The notes under the pieces were generated by a model. It had not been told where the DNA came from, did not search any database, and saw nothing but the letters and a program-made list of their open reading frames with translations. Positions 52,160-62,165 of a DNA stretch of 64,000 nt are shown here, piece after piece. A program made the translations under genes and the position numbers. This DNA comes from Gnetum montanum (lineage: Eukaryota > Streptophyta > Gnetopsida > Gnetales > Gnetaceae), in NCBI GenBank assembly GCA_015680685.1, contig MNCI01023302.1, positions 903,188-967,187 of the forward strand, in the 5' to 3' direction. The stretch's first letter is position 1. Every line of letters begins with the position of its first letter.

Positions 52160-53026
52160 TGATGAGCAGTAAGGTACCCCCTAAGCCCAACCATATGAAT
52201 CACAAGTGTTCAAGCACAATCTGGTTGAATTTCATGGATGGGACTAGTTGTGGCACCTAGATCATTATGCCTTGATTGTAGTTCACTATCTTCCCACTTG
52301 GACTAGTGCTAGCTTTATCACGTATGGTTTAGTTTAGAGTGAGACATATGATTCTTGATGTTGTTTCAGCCTTATGCTACTCCTAATGACAATAAAGAAA
52401 TTAATTAATTAAACTAATTAATAATGAAAATTTAAGTCTAAACTAGCCTATAGGCAATGAGTGTCCATTCCCAGCTTGTCATACACATCCTAAACCCACA
52501 TATCCACTACTAGAATTACCAAGTGCTATGCCACTAGGTGAAGCAAGCAATAACATTGTTAGGGTTACCAAGAAAATACGTGTTTATGCTCGAAATTGGT
52601 TGTGCTCATTCTGCCAATTGATTGGCGTGCATGGAAACATAAATATTAGCTAAGTACATAAAGAGTAAATTGCATGGAAATTAAATCTAATTTAAGTCAA
52701 AGTACTGCAATGAATAAGAATCAATCTCAATCTTATTGACATTCATTGAATGTGTCTAGGTACATTGCCATACAAATAAGACATCATACAACTGACTCAG
52801 ATCCAGAATATAGGCACTCATTGACTATTCTCTAAGACTATGGAATAAAATAGTAAGAGTTTGGCTACTCTATTAACCAAAGAATACCAATACATGGTGG
52901 AAGCATGCGTATTTATAGGCAAAGAATAGATACTTCATTGATGGGGCTTCATAAACGTAGTAAACACTACATCAACAAGGCCACGCCAATGGGGGCCTGT
53001 CCACGAGACACCTTGATGCTTCATCA
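52160..53026 (-). repeat. 5' LTR of Gypsy B (867 bp)
   Basis: Starts TGATGAGCAGTAAGGTACCC and ends CTTCATCA. Followed on the left by the decayed primer site (52141-52159), whose differences from D's site are nearly all transitions. The TATA box on the minus strand is at about 52909-52919. Confidence 0.85.
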
Positions 53027-54049
53027 ATATATATAGATTATCTTAAAAAATATGTTGTACTCTCTTGCCTGCAATAATAATAATATGTATTTTTCTTCTT
53101 TTTCTCTCCATTTTTTTATTATTATGCTCTAACCAAGATCATTGTTTAATAAAACTTAAGTTTTAAGATGAAACATGATTATCTCCAGTCTGTTGTGAAT
53201 ATGCAAGAGGAAGGATGCCATGTGTTGTAGGGAGGAGGGTTTGTCATCTACTGCATTGCATCTCTCCATTTCCATGAATGTCATTTTGGTTAAGGAAGAG
53301 TGATGATGGTGATGGTGATGTAGCAACAAAGGCTTCAAGATTGATCATTACTATGGTGAGTTGTGGGTGAGGTGCTATTATAGGATTGCTCATTCCAATC
53401 TTGTTGTAGCCTCTGTAAGGTCTTATTGCCAAGCCGCATCAATGCTACTTCCATCGTATTAGGCACCATGATCTAAGGGCAAAGAAACACACAAGAACAA
53501 CTGGTGCCCTTCCTCCTAATGTTGATCATAGCCTTTTTTAGTGCAAACACCTTCATTGACAATTGTATATTGGGTTGCATGGTGAGATATGAGGATTTGT
53601 TATTTTTCATGTTGTATCCTTCAGTGTTGCATTCCTATTGCCTTGTCTGTTGCTAGAATCTGCATGAATGTAGGTGGTAATGGTGACTTGTCCTTGGAAA
53701 CATCAAATCCAATGCCAATGGTACTTGTCAAATACATCGGTGGAGATACGAACGAGCTACTCAATCCTACCATGGACTTGATGTTGAGGTAAATTTAGTT
53801 GAAACTAAGGCTTTTGTAGGTCTCTTAGAAACTAGGATCCTACTGCATGGAAATAAGTCATTACAAGATCTAAGGCCCTAGTCATGGCTACTTCTTATCT
53901 ACATCTTAAAATCTTCATATGACTGTTGCAAAGTTCTAGGTTCAGTTGTGCCTATGCTTCTCCTTCTTGGCTCTGCCTATGCAAATCCATGGATGATTAC
54001 TACCCAAAGCTAAATCTCTACTCTATTTTCATGCATTTTTTTCCTATTT
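53027..54049. other. Unassigned sequence right of Gypsy B
   Basis: No confident gene. The minus strand at 53156-53432 has short open stretches, including a His run from CATCAC repeats, that I cannot assign. Origin (Gypsy A, or the captured gene next to it) is unknown. Confidence 0.35.
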
Positions 54050-54430
54050 TCAGCCCTTTTTTGCTGTGACAAATTCCCATGTTGCAATGACAAATTCATG
54101 ACTATTTATTTCTTTTACCATTGAATATAGGATCAATAAATACAGGTTCTTCAAACTGTCAAATTGCCCTAGAACATAGCCACTAATGTGATTTTCTTCA
54201 GCATACTGTAAAATAAGCTTTGACAAATTTTCCAATTTCTAAGATGAACTATCTTTCTAGAATTTCCCAATTGAATTGGTTATTACAGAAACACAATTTT
54301 TGCAACTGCATTAGGGCAACAATCTTTGTGGAAATGATGCCATTTAGATTATTATTTAACATTATTTTATCATTCATTTTCATTCAACAATCATTGATAT
54401 TCAAATCATACTTCCCACTATTACCAATAA
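54050..54430 (-). pseudogene. Leucine-rich-repeat gene fragment
   Basis: The minus strand encodes consecutive plant-type LRRs: NNNLNGIISTKIVALMQLQK, then LCFCNNQFNWEILER, SSLEIGKFV (frameshift), ENLSKLILQYAEENHISGYV and FDSLKNLYLLIL. The pattern LxxLxxLxLxxNxxxGxIP..L is that of extracellular LRRs of receptor-like kinases or proteins. No kinase or signal peptide is present. It adjoins the broken end of Gypsy A pol, so it is a captured or translocated host-gene piece. Confidence 0.6.
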
Positions 54431-57000
54431 AAAGTTAGATCGGGTAATTTGACTTTTACCTCAATAAGGTCTTGGCATTATTTTATAAAGACTACTATAT
54501 CAAATGGTCCACTGTGACAATAGATGCATCTATTATTATATAGAATGTCTTAGATCAATCTGGGACTTATAGAATTGGAGTTTCTACAAAATTCTACTTT
54601 AAGTGTTAAAATGCTTGTTCGCATTCCTTGGTCCATTTGAAGATTGTGTTTTTCTTTGTGAGTTCCACTAGTGGTTTAGCAATCCTAGAGAAATTTTCAA
54701 TGAAATACCTATAGTAACTAATATGGACAAGGAATGACCTCATAGCTTTAAGATTTTGAGATTCCCTGGTTATTCCTTGTATGACCCTTACTTTTTTAGG
54801 GTTGATCTCAATCCCCTTGAAATTTAGTACCCCAAGACAATGTAATCTTGAACCATCAAGTGGCTCTTTTTCCAATTAAACTGTGGTTTGTTTCCACATA
54901 TCATTTTAACACCTACTTAAGATAGTCCAATGCTTTTTCAAAGTTGGTACCATAGGTAGAGAAGTCATTATAAAGACTTCCACACCACTACCAATTTGCT
55001 GCTAAAAGATGCTCAGTACTAAGCATTGGAAAGTTACAAGAGCATTACAAAGGTCAAAGGACATCTTTTTATATGTAAAAGCTCCTTACAAATTTGTGAA
55101 AGTTGTCTTGGCATGGTCTTCTAGTGTAATTTGAATTTGGTTATAACTACTATAACCATCTAGAAAATTGTAGTAATTATGTCTTGTAATTGTATCCAGT
55201 ACTTGGTCTGCAAATGGTAATGGAAAATGATATTTGAATGTAGCGATGTTCAACAACCTGAAGTCTATATAAACCCTCCATTTTTCTCATTTTTTAGCAT
55301 AAAAATAAGTGGGCTTATCCACTCACTTTCTACTACAAGATAAGTGAATCTTTCCTTAAGAAGTTATTCAACTGTGTCTTTAATAACTTGCTTGAGCTTT
55401 AGATTTAATCTCCTCTATAGTTATCTCCTTGGCTTGATATTGGATTCTGTATAGATCTAGTACTTTCATATGCATGAATCTATTCTGGTTAACTCATGAT
55501 ATGACCAAGAAATTTGTTTTGATCATTTGTTTACAACTTTTAATATCTTTCCTTTTTATTCTTTGGTGAGATTAGCATTAATAATTATCAACTTGCCTTT
55601 ATCAAGAAGAACACATTCCAACATTATTGATGAAATCTTAAATTCAAGGGGTTATTCTTTAAAATAATCACAAATTTCCAATTCCTACTTCTTTATGGAA
55701 GAGTTTACTATGACTTTGTTCCATTTCATTCATTTTATTAATATAAGCACTTGTGAGGAGCTCTACCAATTCCATGCATATTATTGAATCAAACCTATCA
55801 TATGTTATCAGCCATTGGGTACATTTTTGTTTATGGTTTCTACATATAGGCACCTTTGAATATTTGATGTTTTGGCATACTTATTGCATTCTATGATGGA
55901 TGTACTTGTTATGATTCATATTTCTACATACAATGGCACCTTGTGTCACTCTATGCAATGCATGGAACTCACTTCATCTATATTTTCTAAAGTCATTTTC
56001 CTCAAAAATTTCCAAAGAAAAGTTCTCTGATCCCCATCTTTGCATTAATTGTGTTGAGCCAAGCCCTTCACATGATAATAGAAAAGTCCCCCTTATAGTT
56101 ATCCATGTAGATTACTAGATATGACCAACTGTAAATGATGGTCACAATGTCCTCCACTAATCCCAAAGGAACACTAATGGATTGATTCACAAGCTCTAAT
56201 TTGATACTGCATTTCTCTAGTGGAGGCAGGTTTTATGTCTTATATATCTCTTGAGAAATTAAGTTCATCATAGAACTTGAGTCAAGTAGAGCCTTTCATG
56301 GATCATTTATTGCAATCTATAAATAAATTAAGGGACTGCTAAGATTAGATCTTTTCCTGGGAAAGTATTCTAACTTGATCCAATCTATGATTGAATGTGT
56401 TAACATGACAGTATGAACATTTTGTGACTTTTGATTTGAAGGCTACTCAATGGCAACTTTAGAAGCAATTGATGTAGGGTTAGCAACTACAAAATGTCTG
56501 TGAGGATTTAGGTAGCTTATTTGATCTGAAGAAAGCATTTTTTCAAGGCTTATGCTCAAAACCACTTAGATTGTCACCTAGTTGTAAGTTTATGACCCTT
56601 GTTGCATTTTTTTTGTTGAGGTTGTACTAAAATTTTCCCTTGCCTAAGTGGTGTAGGTGGCAAAGGAGTAATATTAAAAGGTGTAGGTTCAGTTGGTGGA
56701 TAAGAAGGAGAAATAAGTGAAAGGAGGCTTAGTTTACAAAGAAGGTGTTTTATGATATTCTGGGGGATAGTAGTGATGGAGGAAGGAGGTGTAGCTTATA
56801 GAGCCATGAGGAGATATAGGTTTTTGGACATAATATCCATATGGGTCCAGCTACCAATAAGGATATTCCTACCACAGTGGTGACATTCCCCATGACTATC
56901 GGTTTTTCCATTGTTCATGATGTTCCTAAGGTTGAGGTGACACTCAACTTGGATAATACTTTGGTAAGTGGAACTACTGTTGATAATTACCTTGCATATA
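54431..57000 (-). pseudogene. Gypsy A pol remnant (reverse transcriptase and start of RNase H)
   Basis: The clearest part (54606-54875) reads KGIEINPKKVRVIQGITRES, AMRSFLVHISYYRYFIENFS, RIAKPLVELTKKN and FKWTKECEQAF, the reverse transcriptase/RNase H connection of Gypsy elements. To its right, with frameshifts, TYGTNFEKALDYLK marks the region after the FxDD active site (about 54960). RNase H is cut off near 54430. The right part up to 57000 is badly decayed. Integrase is missing. Confidence 0.78.
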
Positions 57001-57289
57001 AGGCAATCTTCTAGGTGGTTGCCTTTTTATCAATTTTGGATTTAAAGCATGTACCCTAGATTCTTGTAGATGTGACATTAGAGGATAACATTCTATGAAT
57101 GTTCATGTTGGCATACATCATATCCTTCTTCATTTGTTTTAGAATTTGCAACATCATTTATAGCTACAACTTTACCCTTCTGCTTATAATAGTTCTTGCT
57201 TGTATCTTTCCTTTTCCTTTTGTCTCTATCTCTATTCCCCTATTTCATTTTCTCTTTCATAATCTTAAAAGATATTTGGAACTTCTCAT

Positions 57290-58967
57290 CTAAGAAGTTC
57301 CATATTTCTTCCACCTTAGCTAATATCTCTATAACAGATTTCTAAATTCACAAGGTTTTTCTTTGAATCACTTCATCTAATGGTGCTTCCCCTTTTGAAT
57401 CACAAAAATGTTCCTCCTTTTGCAAATGGAGGGGTCCTTCTTGTATTCCTCTACACTTTCTTACTTTTCAAGATCTCCTTCTTTCTTTGCCACTTGATCA
57501 ATAACTTTGGATCCAATGGGCCCTCATCTTTGACAATCTTCCTTGGACATAAACTGCAAGAGTTTTTATAGTTTTACTTTTGAGCCCATCTATCATGTGA
57601 TGAAGTTATTTCTTTTAAGAAAACCCATGGCCTCGACATTAGTGTAAGAGAGAGTAATACCTATCGAAGGCTGCATCAATGGATTCATGATTGTCTTGTT
57701 TCCGTTCCTGGATTTGTTTTCTCAAGTTGGATACTATAGAGCATGTTTGGTACTTATTATTAAACAACTCTAGCATTTTACTCCATTTGCGAATAGATTT
57801 TGGCTCCAAGGATTAGTACCAAATTTTAGCTTCTTTGATGAGTGTTCTAGAAAATAGTTTGAGTTTTGTCACTTGTTTTGAATGTTTTATAAGGCAAAAG
57901 CATCATTTAAGGATTGTAAGTGATGTTGTGGAATAGCATTGTACCCTCCTTAAAATTTAGTGATATCATTTATATCAAGCCATTTGATTCAGCTATCCCT
58001 TTGATGCCTAGTAGGAATTCAAACTAGTTTTTTAATATTAGTCATGCTCTTTGTAGTGAGCAATAGTTCATCATAGTCATTGCATTCATGGTAGCCTCTA
58101 TCATGGCCATGTCTTCTATGATTTGACATGCTATGCCTTTGTTCCTGATGATGCTTCTCTTCCTCTTGTAGTTGACTATGCTCTCTTTTCCCATCACTCC
58201 AATGGGGATTTCAGTCATCTCCATATCTATCCTAATCATTCCTCCTTCGATCTCAACCACAGTCCTTCCTATTAGAGTTTGACAACAAGGAGGATGGTAA
58301 AGGTGAAGAGCTAGGAGATTGGTGCCTACTAGTCCTTCTCCTATGGTCCTTTGATTGTTCTTTTTCTTTTTCTTTTGAAAAATGATTTGGAAATCTTTAC
58401 CTTGAGGTTCTCTTGGTTCTAGATCTTATTCTTCCCTTAACTTGATTATCCAGCACAGTTAATGATAACCATTGGTGAAGTGTTTCTTCCTTACCAAAAA
58501 GAGGAGGATCTTGTTGTTGAGATTGCCCTAAGAAAAATTTAGGATCCTCCTTTTGTGATTACAAAAACAATGATATTGGGACCTTTTTTCCCTTGGAGGT
58601 TTCATAGCACACCTTTATATGTTGATCTTTTCTAAGTTGGACATCCATTAACTAGTAATCTCTAGAGATATGGCTTATTGCCTCATAATCTAGGCCTAAT
58701 GATTCAAGCCCCAACATCATGAGATTTTCCATGAGCATTGAGGGAAAAAATGATCGAGATATAACAAAATTTTATCCTCCAAATCTCTCCAACATAGCTA
58801 CTTATCTTGATGAAGGATGAGAGTGAAATATGGATAGTAGGAATTTGCATGTGCATAGGCCACTTTCAACTATTGAGGGTTTTCACCAATAGTCCTTTAG
58901 GATCTATCATGTTACTAATTGAAATTATCGATAGTTGATGGCGAATAATTCTTATGAAAAGAAGCCA
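57290..58967 (-). pseudogene. Gypsy A gag (badly decayed)
   Basis: Begins MASFHKNYSPSTI at about 58967. Contains KSMTNIKKLV, IPTRHQRDS, KWLDINDITKF and GGYNAIPQHHLQSLNDAFAL (about 57890-58060), aligning with the cores of B and D. Many stops and frameshifts. The N-terminal part is Arg/Ser/His-rich, as in D. Confidence 0.75.
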
Positions 58968-59105
58968 TATTAGTTATTTTAATAAAGTGTGCATTGATAA
59001 AATATGATTATTATTATTATTTCTGAAATACAATGCTTTATTTACTCACAATAACTTTGTAAGAATTCACAGTCAACTAATACTTAGTGCACTTAGCTAA
59101 ACTAG

Positions 59106-59124
59106 TTCCTGGCATTGATGTCAA
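59106..59124 (-). promoter_or_regulatory. Decayed tRNA-Asp primer-binding site of Gypsy A
   Basis: Same position and frame as D's primer site, directly before the LTR start TGATGA. Most differences from D's site are C-to-T or G-to-A on one strand or the other, as expected from cytosine deamination. Confidence 0.65.
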
Positions 59125-59959
59125 TGATGATTAGCAGATATTCCCTACACTCAACCATACAATATCATTAGATGGTAGAATCTGTAATTGTTAGTTGTTG
59201 TCTTCCCAATCAACTCTCATGTTAATCTATGCATATGGTTAAGTGTGGTTGAGGTATAAAATATTTATATTTATACTTTCTATTATTTTCTCTACCTACT
59301 AAATTATTAAGTAAATAAATAATTCATATTTAAATTAACTAATTAATTAACTACTTAATTAACTAACTAGCCTAACGTGGAGTATCCACTCCCACTTTCC
59401 GTACACATCTTGAACATATGCTAATGCTACTAGGTTACCAAGTATCTACTACTAGGTGTATCTAGTATCCATTTCTGGGATTACCAAGTGTTAATGTATA
59501 CAACTCAAAGTTTTCATACTTATTTTAATTACAAATGATAATATTAATTAATTAATAATAAGAAAGTAAATTGCATATAAAATAAATTTCTAAAAAAAAG
59601 TTATGCTAATCCAAGTGCTACATGGATAGAAGAAATCTCGATTTTATTTCTGCTCATGAAAATGTGTCTAGGTACATATGCACTCAAATAAAATGTCATG
59701 CAATCACTTGAATCCATGTTGTAGGCACTTAGAGGAAGAAATATTCTAACTTCTATAGGAAAAAATTGTAAGAGTTCAACTAAGGAAATGATTGAAAAGT
59801 GCCATAAATGTGATGGATGTGTGCATTTATAGAGGTAATGATTGCATTAGCATCGGCACACTTGCATCAATGCATCCTGAGATGCATAAAAAAGGATGCA
59901 TTGACAGGGTTATGTCGACAGGCATGCATTGATGCCATCATCTTATTGATGTTTCAACA
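59125..59959 (-). repeat. 5' LTR of Gypsy A (835 bp)
   Basis: Collinear with 40748-41636. Outer end near GTTTCAACA, followed by CTAGG. The TATA box on the minus strand is at about 59822-59835. The U3 end is rich in ATGCAT and TGCATCAATGCATCC. Confidence 0.82.
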
Positions 59960-59964
59960 CTAGG
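59960..59964. repeat. Target-site duplication of Gypsy A, right copy
   Basis: CTAGG, the partner of 40743-40747; the LINE L-B reverse transcriptase resumes directly after it. Confidence 0.8.
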
Positions 59965-61600
59965 TTAGGTTCTTAGACAAGGTGAGTCCCTCTCCCCATA
60001 TCTTTGTGCTATTGTGGCTGATAATTTGTCTAGGTGGCTTGACAAATTAGATGTTACTTTTTCTTTTCCTTGGGGTTTATAATCCCTAATGTATGCTAAT
60101 GACATAGTCATTTTTTTCTAGCTTCTATCCCAATAGCCAAGAAAATCAAGTAGACTCTTGATGGTTTTTCTTAATCCACTTAGTTGTTTTCCTCTTGAAC
60201 CTACTATACTTTTCATTTACATTGTATTTGTTATATTTTAGTTATTTTTCTTTTTTTATATATAATAGTTTACTTTTCCTAAAAAGCACTAACCTCTATA
60301 CCCACTAAACTAATTATCCTATACTTCCTACTTTTCCTACCTTCCTATTCACACTACTTTTTTTGCTACAACTAACTATTTTTATTATAGCTATCATATC
60401 TTTAAAATTATTCTTTCATTTTTTCCTACAACTAACCATTGATTTTCCCTCTCAAACAAATTTTTATGTGGTGCATCTCAGCTAGTCATTAACTATAATG
60501 TTATTTATTCTTTCTCTAACTTTTGAAAAATCAATTGCAAATGATGATAAATCTAGTATGATTTGAAATGTCTTGCAAAGAAAAAATAGGCAAGCTATGA
60601 ATGATACAAAGAAAACAAAGTTGTTTCAAATTGCTTACCCAACTAACCATTTTAACTACATTACTCAATTATTCAGGCGTGCTAAGGCATCTATCCCCAC
60701 AACATATCTTGGCCAACCTTTGTTTCAAGGAAGGAAATCTCTTGCCTGTTGGAAAATCATATTGGACAAACTTCATAAGTGTCTTGCTTCTTGAAGGGAC
60801 ATATTTCTTTTCTTAGCTAAACTTACCTTGGTCAAAGTTGTTCTCTTTATCATTCCTATTTATAACATGCTATTCATTTCTTCCCTAGCACAATGTATGT
60901 GTAAAGTGAATCACATTGTTAAATATTTTTTGATCTAATTCTAAGTAGCACTGATGATTTCATCTTGTTGACTGGAATAAGGTAGTTGTTCCCACTAAGT
61001 CCTATGGCTATGGCATTAGAAACTTTAGCCTTCAAGCTCTTACTTTTGCTGCTAAGTTGGTATGGGATATGTGGTCTCAAGTTTATACATCATTGATGTG
61101 GTACATCCAAATTCTATTTAAAATAATGTTTGGAATCCAAGATATTGACCAACAGAAATTTAGAGAATCATTAAAGAAGGATTAATGTTTTTCCAATCTT
61201 TGGTATGTTGGTCTTTCGATGATGGGTAGCTCCCTGTATGCAATAATCTTATGGGATCCACTTTGACTAGATCTAGGTAGGACATCTTCCTAAAGGCTAT
61301 TTTCCTTCATCATCTTGATTAGGTTCATCACTTTAGGACCAATCGAAGGTGGAGTGTTCCCATAAGGAACATTTTCTTGGGGTTCAAGATCAATTTGATG
61401 CCATCCTTAATATCCTCATGTGACGTGAACCTTTTGAATCCTCCCTTCTAGCATATTTTATTTTAGAGAAAACTCTCATAAGTAGTGACTTTGAAACCAT
61501 TTCAAACAATCATTTGAATCTATCCTTAGATGAAAAGCTATTGAAAATTTCATTGTCATCCTAAGGTGCATTTTTTAATTTGGCTATTGGTATATGGGGC
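59960..61600 (+). pseudogene. LINE L-B third piece: reverse transcriptase C-terminal half
   Basis: Resumes with LRQGESLSPYLCAIVADNLS (about 59975), then YANDIVIFF (the YADD box with Asn for Asp, about 60093), the open piece 60573-60794 with TTYLGQPLFQGRKSLACWKI, LTLVKVVLFIIPIYNMLF (about 60823), KVVVPTKSYGYGIRNFSLQA (about 60980) and KLVWDMWS. The order is that of plant LINE reverse transcriptase followed by its thumb and connection. The end is not defined. Confidence 0.82.
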
Positions 61601-62165
61601 CGTCCTCACTCACAATAAACTATAATGTAGGGGGTTCAACTTGGCCTCACAATGAAGTGTTACCTTAGTGGTACAAGTCTTGGCCTTATCAACATAGCAT
61701 AAAAATAGTTTAAATATGTGCGACCCCTTAGAAATTTTCACATTTACTCACAAAAGTCAAGGGGGTTTTTCAAATTTTTAGAGCCTAGAACCTTCCAGAG
61801 ACCATACCTTTCTAATCGTTCATCCAAATCACTCCATTCTTCAACCCTATAGCTACCAAAGGTAAGCGCTTTGTCATGGGGATCACAAATATGCTATTTT
61901 TGATAGAAATTTTTTTTCCATTTTTCTAACTCTCACAAAGGTTTAACTAGGAAATCAACATTTAAGCACCAAATTATAGAAGTTAAACTCTTCCAAAGAG
62001 CTCCAGTGACACTTATAATGAAAATTAATTAATAAAGTAAGAATAAAATAATCAATCTACCATGGTCCAACTTTAGCCAAGTATAACTAACTGACAAGAT
62101 AAGGTACTCAAATATTCAAAGTTACACACTATATCTACTAATCCATGGATGTGTTGTGACTGTAG
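61601..62165. other. Unassigned sequence before element E
   Basis: No coding region recognised; AT-rich with a T-run near 61911. Confidence 0.4.

Larger units (their letters stand above)
49269..53026 (-). mobile_element. Gypsy retrotransposon B, 5' portion only
   Basis: Minus-strand order: 5' LTR (52160-53026), decayed tRNA-Asp primer site (52141-52159), gag (51000-52034), then a polar region to about 49269. It is the same family as A and D. No pol or 3' LTR was found, so B is truncated at its 3' side. Confidence 0.75.
40743..59964 (-). mobile_element. Gypsy retrotransposon A, itself interrupted by other elements
   Basis: LTRs of one family at 40748-41636 (3') and 59125-59959 (5') lie in direct orientation, flanked by CTAGG at 40743-40747 and 59960-59964. 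Minus-strand order from the right: 5' LTR, decayed tRNA-Asp primer site, gag (57290-58967), pol (54430-about 57000), then foreign DNA (LRR fragment, element B, repeat c2), then an additional ORF (41900-43470), the 3' end motif AAGGACGAGTTTTCAATTAG and the 3' LTR. Inserted in LINE L-B. Confidence 0.85.
33730..61600 (+). mobile_element. LINE L-B, split into three pieces by later insertions
   Basis: Three plus-strand LINE pieces follow in the right order: ORF1 (33730-35078), endonuclease-to-reverse-transcriptase (38893-40747) and the rest of the reverse transcriptase (59960-61600). The first break holds LTR element F, the second Gypsy A. The second break is exact, with the 5-bp CTAGG on both sides, and the interrupted reverse transcriptase resumes at its next motif. 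Both ends of L-B are uncertain. Confidence 0.75.

Noticed and set aside
53156-53338. His-rich peptide (LLHHHHHHHSSL) on the minus strand
   Set aside because: Produced by a CATCAC simple-sequence run; no domain or conserved context.
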